Origin: Pleurobrachia bachei | Taxonomy: Eukaryota > Ctenophora > Tentaculata > Cydippida > Pleurobrachiidae | Assembly (NCBI GenBank): GCA_000695325.1 | Contig: AVPN01001056.1 | Coordinates: 219 to 24,661 of the forward strand | Length of the DNA stretch: 24,443 nt | Direction: 5' to 3' | The notes under the pieces: generated by a model | Seen by the model: only the letters and a program-made list of their open reading frames with translations | Told to the model about the DNA's origin: nothing | Databases searched by the model: none | In this document: one piece after another, positions 17,004 to 24,443 of the stretch | How positions within the stretch are numbered: position 1 is the first letter of the stretch | Layout: every line of letters begins with the position of its first letter | Position numbers and translations under genes: made by a program

Positions 17004-20000
17004 ATGGATCTGGAGATTGTCACCCAGGTGACGGAGATGTCCGGGTTGGCAGCGGACAGGAGCAGGTTTCTTATCTGTATGATGTCATGTTTCCCCCTCG
17101 CCATAATTTTCTCAATCTTCCTTCAACCTAAAGTTGTAGGTGAGTCCAGATCAGTCCGCCCCTTGCGACAAAACACGTCCATAACAAAAGCAGTTCTCAG
17201 AGAACTGTTCTTCCCGTACCTTCATTTTAGAAGTATATACATCATCATCACATTACAGATTGTAAACCATGTTTTTCTCTCTTCTTCCCAGGTTCGTTCG
17301 TGAGGTACCTGTTCCAGCTGATTGTGGGTCTGGCGTTTTGCTACTTTTGCTTCAAATTGTAAGTGTTCTGCAAAATAAATCTAACTCTTCCAATCCCTTT
17401 ATTTGGTTTAAAGATACTAAAATCTAACACACCTCTCATCTAACACCCCCTCCCCTTTTTTCAGACAAGTGCTGCTACTTCTCCTGGATACTGGAGTTTG
17501 CTATATCCTCCTAAACCTGTGTTCCCCTGGAAAGGTTCACATTGCTGTGTTTGTGTGGGCCATCACCTTTATGAGTGTATCCCATATTTACCGCATGTAC
17601 ACCGACTACAACGGGTTAGTCATGATTGATGATGTCACTGTTATGACGTCATTACTGAACTTGTGAAGCGATGAAGTCACTCTGTTATGATGTCATCAAT
17701 TAGTTTGCTAGTACAGTATTTAATTGGCTTTACTTTGACTCGGATCGTGATCCATGAGCCAATCCTCTTTATGTTTTACCAATCTCGCCCCCTCATTATT
17801 ATTATCAACATTTAACCCCACCCTCAGGTACACATTTATTCACTCTCCCTCCTCAGGTATACCCTGGATTTCACCGGACCCTCCATGATTATCACAATGA
17901 AAGTGACCAGCCTGGCGTGCAGTGTTTATGATGGAATGTGGAGAAAGAAGGAAGATCTGAGTGAGGATCAGAATAAACTGGCTGTGAGGTGAGGGAAAGA
18001 TTCAATTTTTACGGGCTTGGTGATGCTCGAGACGAATTTTTTTTGGAAATCTGAGTCCGACTGTATGATAGTTAGTTTTGAACACCAACCCTTGAGTCGC
18101 TTGATACTGTCTTTTTATAAAATATAAAGAAAGTATGAACAATTTTAACCAACCCTTTCTCTCAGGTCTATCCCAGGGGTGATAGAGTACTTCAGTTACA
18201 TGTTTTGTTTCACCAGTATTCTTAGTGGACCTTCATTTAACTTTGTCGACTATGCTGATTTCATCTCTGGAAAGGATGTTGTTCGAGCCGATGTAAGTCG
18301 GGCTGAGAAGGCACTATAATGGGACCGGGTATTGGGAGTAGTTTAACAAAGGGCCCCGAAATGGCCTTCAGTGACACTAAGGATACGGATACGGGAGAGT
18401 TCGCGAAAAGAAGTCCATACGCAACAACAATAGTTATAACCCCACTCCGCATCTCTTGGGTTTCCCCAACTAAATCTCTCCCCCCACAGGGTAAAGAAAG
18501 GAGTGTACTGGGTGGCGTGATTCCCTGTATTCTCAAGTTTATTACTGCCGTCTTCTTTATCTCAATGACCTTTATCCTTCCCTACAACTTTGATCCCTTC
18601 TTCGGTGAGTTGGAAAATGTTTTATTGTTTTGGGAATCCTTGGGTCCACAATCCAAAGTGAATATATTATTCCTACCTTGCCTTGTTCGGCCCTTACCTC
18701 TACACACCCCTTTGCAAATACAATAGAGGGTTAGAATATAATAGTGATCTAAACCTACCCAAACCCATCCATACTCCCTCACCCCATCGCCCCTAATCAA
18801 TGCTCGCCCCTAAACTGATCCATAACCCCATAATCCTCCCTGTCTCTTAATCAATGCTCCCCATAACACATATTACCCCCCCCCCTCACCAGACGATGAA
18901 TGGAGGTCTACTCAACCGTGGTGGTATGTCACCGGACACCTTTGGATAGCATGCTTCGTTACACGTTGTAACTACTACTTTGCCTGGATTCTAGGTAAGA
19001 GTGTTCACACACATGCACGGAAAAAGAGTCTAATAGCGAGAAAAACTCCAACTTGCACCCTTATTGTTCTCTCGCCTGTCTCACAGTATTGTTGCACTCT
19101 CATCCCCCCTCCCAATCGAAGCCCCCTCATGATTTTGTGTTGCGGGGAGTACTAAAATTATACATTGGGTGTTCGATATGGAGTGATGACATGCTTACAT
19201 TGTGCGTGCGTACATTTGTATTTTGTAGGTTCGTTAGTATATTTGTGTGTATGTGCGTGTGAGATCTAGAATCACGGCATTCCACAGAAATGAACATGTT
19301 TCCCGTGTGACAGCATTATAGCAGTGTGTGTAAGAAAGTAAGATATTACCACATGCAGAATTGTAGATAGTATAATGGGTGAGGAAAGTATGAAAAGGGA
19401 TGATTTGAATTGATATTACACTTGTATCGACTGATATGTAACGGATGTTTTTCAAGATATGATAGCTTTATAGGAGAGCTATTAGAATACTAGACAGGTG
19501 TAAAAAGTACTCAAACAATACAACAAGGATAACAGATGTTATTAAATGAAACCTGATCCACCATTGACGATTGACATGTACCAAGGTGTAAAATATCAGA
19601 AATATAAACACTCTGTTCTAATTGACCATTAACTAATTTATCATTAATTAATTTAATCATTAATTATTTCTCAGCTGATGCAGTTAGTAATCTCTCTGGT
19701 TTTGGTTATAATGGTGTGGACAACTCTGGAAAGGAACAATGGAACAAAATTACCAATGTGTATCCTCATAAAACAGAGTGCTCCAGCTCTCTGAAACTGT
19801 TAATTGATAATTGGAATGTGGGAACTGCTAATTGGTTAAGGAGGTAATTAGGCGGGAAATTGGGTTAATTGAGCGGGAAACATGGTTGTTTGGTAATTAA
19901 ACTCTCAAAAAGTTCGGCCCCATTTTTCTAAATTTCCTTGTATTTACTTCTCACACAATTCCGAATGATTCATTCCATTATGTAACAATACGATCCTGGA

Positions 20001-21088
20001 GTGGGATTGTGCACAATAATGTGTGGGATGTTGCTGTATTGATCTGATGACGGTCACAGCTACTACGACGTAACGCGCGAACGCCGAGCTATGTTGGAAG
20101 GGTGAGGGACGTGAGGGCGCGCTAAAAAGTGTTCACGCCGCGCCGTCAACAACTTTTGTGTGTGTGTAATCAAGTTTGCTAGGTAGCCGGGGGGGGGAAA
20201 GAAACCTATAAAACCTTGATGTTTTCAAACCTAGAGACAGAAAGGGGTAACCTAATATCACAAAGATGCAGAAACACGGATTTATGTTAACCTAATTTCC
20301 TAATAAATTTCTCTCAGAGTGTGTTATGAACGATCTCCCTGGTCCCCAACTAACATGACATATCTCCTCTCTGCAACTTGGCACGGGTTCTACCCTGGTT
20401 ACTATGGTTGCTTCCTTTCCATGTCCTTCTTCCTACTTACTAGCAGAAAGGTATGTTCGATCAACCCTAATAAATCCTTATTATTTTGTTCATTACTCTA
20501 ATAAATCCTTATTTTGTTTAAAAAATCCAATCTCTAGGAGCTGCTCAGACTTTTTCTCTAGTTTGTGAAGGGCAGTGCAGATGATAAATACCTAAATTAA
20601 CCCGATAATTTTCACTTCTTTTCAATTTGTGCACCCTATTATAACCCCCCTCTCCCTCCACCAGTTGCGAAGAGTCGTAAGACCCCACTTCCTCTCATCA
20701 CCTACCATCAAGTTCTTCTATGACTGTCTCACAACCGTCTGCTCTCTAATTCTCATCAACTTCGCATCAATTCAACTGTGCCTGCTGAGTTTCGAAAGGA
20801 ACAGTGTTCTGTACAGGTAAAGTTTTGATGTTCATTTTATAGGGTGTTTTGTTTCATACCAGTTTTTGGTTAAATCACAGTTTTAGAATGAATGAAACTG
20901 AAAACTTAACTCAGGGTCGACTCTGCGATCCATGGTCGAACATGCCAACTTCTATAATCTGTAATCTGTACCACTAAATATTTCTAACGCCCAACTCTCC
21001 CACCCCCAGGTACTACTACTGTCTCCCTCATATAATCTGCGCTGTCATCTATGTGTTCTGTCCCAAGCCCAAAGCCAAGACCCAGTAA
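17004..21088 (+). CDS. MBOAT1/2: MBOAT1/2-type lysophospholipid acyltransferase, 11 exons
   Basis: Exons are 17004-17139, 17292-17358, 17465-17614, 17857-17988, 18166-18292, 18490-18604, 18893-18994, 19675-19843, 20318-20450, 20665-20816 and 21010-21088. All are GT-AG with matching phases and give 453 aa. Landmarks of the family in order are LDFTGPSMIITMKVTSLAC, EYFSYMFCFTSILSGPSF, NYYFAWILADAVSNLSGFGY, LLIDNWNVGTANWLRRVCYE and SATWHGFYPGYYGCF. They match MBOAT1/2 most closely. Asn324 and His355 are the expected catalytic pair of this multi-pass ER enzyme. It re-acylates lysophospholipids (in MBOAT1/2 mainly lyso-PE, lyso-PS or lyso-PC). The C-terminus ends KAKTQ, fitting a KxKxx ER-retrieval signal. 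Many hydrophobic segments are evident. The last four exons recur downstream as a second intact cassette. The start is the only nearby in-frame ATG. Confidence 0.93.
19439..19515 (+). promoter_or_regulatory. conserved intron 7 block, copy 1
   Basis: From taacggatg to actcaaa this 77-bp block matches 22170-22243 at every aligned base, with one 3-base indel. The flanking intron is much more diverged. It includes a small stem-loop (atagct ... agctat). This is a candidate splicing or regulatory element. Confidence 0.55.
19971..20183 (+). promoter_or_regulatory. conserved intron 8 block, copy 1
   Basis: About 210 bp differ from 22769-22988 by only about ten substitutions plus short indels. The block is rich in CG (acgtaacgcgcgaacgcc, gagggcgcgctaaaaag, acgccgcgccgtcaac), unlike the AT-rich intron around it. 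It is a candidate enhancer, an RNA element or an inserted sequence under constraint. Confidence 0.5.
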
Positions 21089-21379
21089 ACACTTCAAGTG
21101 ATGTGGAAATACTGTCCCTGATTGGCCTAAATAACGAGTTCTGATTGGTTAGAATGCTAACGTTTCGGGGAAATACACTGATAATATTTTTTGAGATGAG
21201 CCCTCTCAATTGTATCAATGATAATGTGATGAGTTTGAAAAGTGATGAACTGTGTTTCCTATCCTATACCATCTCTCGAGCATGAACTGTTCCCCCCCCC
21301 CTCCTCCGTTACATTAATTTATAGAGTTCTTAAAGTAGTTTAATCAACTAGAATACATATTTAATTAATACTAATTAGC

Positions 21380-21426
21380 AGCTGTGAATTTACCTAGCAT
21401 GATCTTTTACTGGGTAATTCACAGCT
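21380..21426 (+). repeat. conserved 3' flank stem-loop, copy 1
   Basis: agctgtgaatt (21380-21390) pairs with aattcacagct (21416-21426) across a 25-nt loop. The stem is kept in unit 2 although the loop has changed, which suggests that the base pairing itself matters or that the arms are repeat ends. Confidence 0.6.
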
Positions 21427-21711
21427 TTATAGTCTGGCTTTGTTCTTAGAGTATTATTATGATGTCTTCTTTTTTGAGATAGTCAGCGGGTCACAAATTA
21501 TCTGTCTGGCGGCGATCTGAGCGCAATATTGTCGCATGATTTTGAGAATCATAACGGGGTCTGGCGGCGCCAGGCGGTAAATAATTATAATGATGTTTTT
21601 TGTCGTGTTCAGTCATATTTATAGTTTGTTTGTGTGTGTGTGTCGTGATTTTGTAGTTTTTGTTGTGCCTAACTTTGAGTGTGAGCCGAAATGCGGGTAC
21701 GTTTTTGTAGT

Positions 21712-21715
21712 TCTC

Positions 21716-21776
<61 letters not shown>
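21712..21776. repeat. (CT)n microsatellite at the unit junction
   Basis: A CT run with one ctcgct interruption. The identical interruption recurs in the tract that ends the window. More CTAT-rich sequence follows to about 21900, where unit 2 begins. Confidence 0.95.
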
Positions 21777-21781
<5 letters not shown>

Positions 21782-22169
21782 CCTCCTCCTTTCCACAAAG
21801 GTTAACCGATCTGAGATCAGAAAGGATGCCGCTCCAATCACCTATTGCACTTTCTCTCTCTATCTCTCTCTCTATCTCCCTCTCTCTCTATCTCTCTCTC
21901 TGGTGTTGGAGTGATGACATGCTTACATTGTGTCCGTTTGTGCGTTAGTATGTTTGTTTGTGCGTATGCCTGAGTGTGTGTGTGAGATTTAAAATCACGG
22001 CATTCCACAGAAATTTATATCTCCCATGTGAAAGCATTTTAAACCAGTTGTAGGTGTGTAAGAAACTAAGATATTACCGCATGTAGAATTGTTCATAGCA
22101 TAATGGCCATGGGTGAAGAAAGTAATGACATGAATCGATATTACATTATATTTTGTATCAAATGGAATA

Positions 22170-22243
22170 TAACGGATGTTTTTCAAGATATAGCTTTATA
22201 GGAGAGCTATTAGAATACTAGACAGGTGTAAAAAGTACTCAAA
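22170..22243 (+). promoter_or_regulatory. conserved intron 7 block, copy 2
   Basis: This is the counterpart of 19439-19515: 74 bases identical apart from a 3-base deletion, about 170 bp before the cassette 2 acceptor. Confidence 0.55.
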
Positions 22244-22413
22244 TTAACAGCTACCTACAATGCTAACAGATGTTATTAAAATGAAACCTAATACACCATT
22301 GGCACGTTCCAACGTACCAAGGTGTAAAGTATATCCGAAATATGAACACTCTGTTCTAATTGACCATTATTTAATTTAACCATTAATTAATTTAACCATT
22401 AATTAATTTTCAG

Positions 22414-23815
22414 CCGACGCGGTTAGTAATCTCTCCGGTTTTGGTTTTAACGGTGTCGACACCTCTGGCAAGGAGCAATGGAACAAAATCACCAATGTGT
22501 ACCCTCATAAAACGGAGTGTTCCAGCTCTCTGAAACTGTTAATTGATAATTGGAATGTGGGAACTGCTAATTGGTTACGAAGGTAATTGGAATGTGGGAA
22601 CTGCTAATTGGCTACAAAATTGGGAAATGGGTTAATTGGGCGGGAATTTGGGTTAATTGGGCGGGAAACATGGTTGTTTGGTAATTAAATTAATGTCTTA
22701 AAATCGAAAAGTTTGGCCCCCTTTTTCAAAATTTGTTTGCTTTACGTCTCACAAAATTCGGAATAAATCATTCCATTATGTAACAATGCGATCCTGGAGT
22801 GGGATTGTGCACAATATAATTGTGTGGGATGTTGGTGTATTGCTCTGATGACGGCCACAGCTACTACGACGTAACGCGCGAACGCCATACTATATTGGAA
22901 GGGTGAGGGATGTGAGGGCGCGCTAAAAAGTGTTCACGCCGCGCCGTCAACAACTTTTGTATGTGTGTGTGTAATCAAGTTTGCTAGGCCGTGGGGGTTG
23001 ATGTAGCTGGCACAGAAACCTATAAAACCTAGCTGTTTTCAAACCTAGAGAGAGAGAGATAGGGTAACCTAATCCTATATAAGGATAAGAAAATAACTAA
23101 TCCTAATATATTCCTCTCAGGGTGTGTTATGAACGATCTCCCTGGTCCCCCACTAATATGACATATCTCCTCTCTGCTACTTGGCATGGGTTCTATCCTG
23201 GTTACTATGGTTGTTTCCTTTCCATGTCCTTCTTCCTTCTTACTAGCAGGAAGGTGAGTTCGATCGATCCTAATGAATCCAATCTGTGAACTGCTGTTTA
23301 GTTTTTTTTCGTGCAGTTGACATAATATATTAATCAGATCAATTGCACTTTTTTTCATTCTGTGCACCCTATTTATAACCTTCTCTCTCCCTCCAGTTGC
23401 GAAGAGTGGTACGGCCCCATTTCCTCTCTTCAACCACCATCAAATTCTTCTATGATTGTCTCACAACCGTTTGCTCTCTAATTCTCATCAACTTCGCGTC
23501 CATTCAACTGTGCCTGCTGAGCTTTGAAAGGAACAGCGTCTTATACAAGTGAGTTTTGATCTTCGTTTGACACATCCGTCATCCAATCCAGCTCTTGTTA
23601 AGTTCTAACCCATCAGGGTCGACTCAGCGATCCAAAACAGATTATGAATAGAAGTTGCCCTGTTCGACCCTGGAACTCGAACATGGCAACTTCTATAATC
23701 TGTATTACTAAATTTCTAACACCCAACTCCCCACAGGTACTACTACTGTCTCCCTCATATTGTCTGCGCTGTGATCTACGTGTTCTGTCCCAAGCCCAAA
23801 GCAAAGACCCAGTAA
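22414..23815 (+). CDS. second MBOAT 3' cassette (exons 8'-11'), intact alternative catalytic end
   Basis: Exons are 22414-22582, 23121-23253, 23397-23548 and 23737-23815. Their lengths (169, 133, 152 and 79) and phases are the same as MBOAT exons 8-11, and all splice sites are intact. The frame is open to TAA and ends in the same KAKTQ. The putative catalytic Asn and His are kept. Only five residues differ (Tyr288Phe, Asn293Thr, Pro to Thr in exon 10, Arg to Lys at the exon 10/11 junction, Ile to Val in exon 11), against about 44 synonymous changes by hand count. No copy of exons 1-7 and no own ATG-bearing first exon was found, so it most likely serves as an alternative 3' end spliced from exon 7 (18994, phase 1). 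A separate short transcript or a remnant is less likely given the strong constraint. Confidence 0.85.
22769..22988 (+). promoter_or_regulatory. conserved intron 8' block, copy 2
   Basis: This is the counterpart of 19971-20183, about 95 percent identical by eye. The CG-rich core is identical over acgacgtaacgcgcgaacgc and again from gagggcgcgc to caacaacttttgt. Confidence 0.5.
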
Positions 23816-24388
23816 ACACCTGTGATGTGGAAATACTGGTCCCTGATTGGCTGATAACCAGTCACGTGACCTAAATAGCGAGTTCTGATTGGTTATTTAC
23901 TCATGAGTTTGAAAAGTGGTGAACTGTGTTTTCCATCCTATACCCTCTCGATCATGAACAGTTTTTGAGTTACACCCCCTTCCCCAGTTACATTAATTTA
24001 TAGAGTTCGTAAAGTAGCTTAATCAACTAGAATAAATATTTAATTAATAGCAATTAGTTTCAGCTGTGAATTTACTTTGAATAATCTTTTTCTGGTTATT
24101 CACAGCTTTATAGTCTGGCTTTTTTCTTAGAGTCTTTTTGTGTGATGTCTTTTTTGAGATCAGCGGGTCACAAATAATTTGTCTGGCGTCGCCCCGATCT
24201 GAGCACAATGATTCTGAGAATCAAAACGGGGTCCGGCGGCGCCAAGCAGCAAATAATTATAATCATGTTTTTGTCGTGTTCAGTAATATTTATAGTTTGT
24301 TTGTGTGTGTGTGTGTCGTGATTTTGTAGTTTTTGTTCTGCCTAACTTTGAGTGTGAGCCGAAATGCGGGTACGTTTTTGTAGTTCTC

Positions 24389-24443
<55 letters not shown>
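23816..24443. other. 3' flank of cassette 2
   Basis: The flank holds two inverted CCAAT boxes, an E-box palindrome gtcacgtgac (23861-23870) that is absent from unit 1, an AATAAA at 24031-24036 (candidate poly(A) signal), the conserved stem-loop and the terminal CT tract. I see no further gene. Confidence 0.6.
24062..24107 (+). repeat. conserved 3' flank stem-loop, copy 2
   Basis: agctgtgaat (24062-24071) pairs with attcacagct (24098-24107). The loop sequence differs from unit 1. Confidence 0.6.

Larger units (their letters stand above)
19168..21907 (+). repeat. tandem unit 1: MBOAT exons 8-11 with flanks
   Basis: Similarity to unit 2 begins around ggtgtt...ggagtgatgac (19168-19190 versus 21902-21918). 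It runs through the 3' part of intron 7, exons 8-11 and the 3' flank to the CT microsatellite near 21712. The offset is 2728 at the left end, 2739 at exon 8 and 2727 at exon 11. Confidence 0.93.
21089..22413. other. spacer between the two MBOAT 3' cassettes
   Basis: The spacer holds the 3' UTR and flank of cassette 1, a conserved hairpin (21380-21426), CT microsatellites and then the copied 3' part of intron 7. I looked for copies of MBOAT exons 1-7 here and found none. Two inverted CCAAT boxes (ctgattggc and ctgattggt near 21119-21150) are kept in both units. A possible weak poly(A) signal AATACA is at 21352-21357. Confidence 0.6.
21902..24443 (+). repeat. tandem unit 2, cut by the right edge
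   Basis: This is the second copy of the 2.7-kb unit. It ends, like unit 1, in gtgagccgaaatgcgggtac followed by a CT tract that begins near 24384 and runs off the window. Whether a third unit follows cannot be seen. Confidence 0.93.

Noticed and set aside
18319-18726. 135-codon frame spanning intron 5 and exon 6 of MBOAT
   Set aside because: Only the exon 6 part (18490-18604) is coding. The rest is read-through into introns.
22414-23815. Second MBOAT cassette as a pseudogene or a collapsed second haplotype
   Set aside because: All frames, splice sites and the catalytic residues are intact and changes are overwhelmingly synonymous. The unit is physically in tandem and lacks exons 1-7. A mis-joined haplotype is not fully excluded without reads.

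Overview
The window is animal nuclear DNA. It holds spliced genes with GT-AG introns of about 70 to 6000 nt, including nanos, which is an animal germline gene, next to ordinary eukaryotic housekeeping genes. Compact introns, many CT/GA microsatellites and foldback repeats would fit a non-bilaterian animal such as a sponge, ctenophore or cnidarian, but the sequence alone does not fix the phylum. All gene names come from recognised protein patterns; no search was run.

Layout. Bases 1-5878 are repeat-rich and show no convincing exon. They contain a perfect 176-bp palindrome (881-1056), a perfectly homogeneous 42-bp higher-order minisatellite (1315-3078), another copy of the palindrome arm (3094-3287) and GA/CT tracts. 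At 5879-6298, on the minus strand, are the first two coding exons of an I-BAR/IMD-domain protein (MTSS1-like), whose remainder lies off the left edge. A divergent intergenic region (6299-7123) contains a foldback hairpin and a possible 47-codon ORF. SRP9 (7124-7436, two exons) is followed 163 bp later by VTI1B (7600-16499, five exons).

The 5.9-kb third intron of VTI1B encloses a complete nanos gene on the same strand (9769-12414, two exons). The CCHC-CCHC zinc finger is perfect, with a long GF-rich N-terminal half and a glutamine-rich C-terminal extension. The C-terminus appears to need a one-base frame change near 12182. A strong splice acceptor four bases before the nanos start codon is in phase with VTI1B exon 3, so a VTI1B-Nanos fusion transcript is formally possible. 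VTI1B intron 4 carries a 644-bp non-autonomous mariner-like element.

The last third is an MBOAT1/2-type lysophospholipid acyltransferase (17004-21088, 11 exons, 453 aa). Its last four exons, which encode both putative catalytic residues, are duplicated as an intact tandem cassette (22414-23815) with identical exon lengths and phases. By hand count there are about 44 synonymous but only 5 amino-acid differences. Because exons 1-7 are not repeated, the second cassette looks like an alternative 3' end for the same gene. Several intronic blocks between the two copies are far better conserved than the synonymous sites, which suggests regulatory or splicing elements. The repeat unit may continue beyond the right edge. 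This selectable catalytic-half cassette is the most interesting candidate system in the window.
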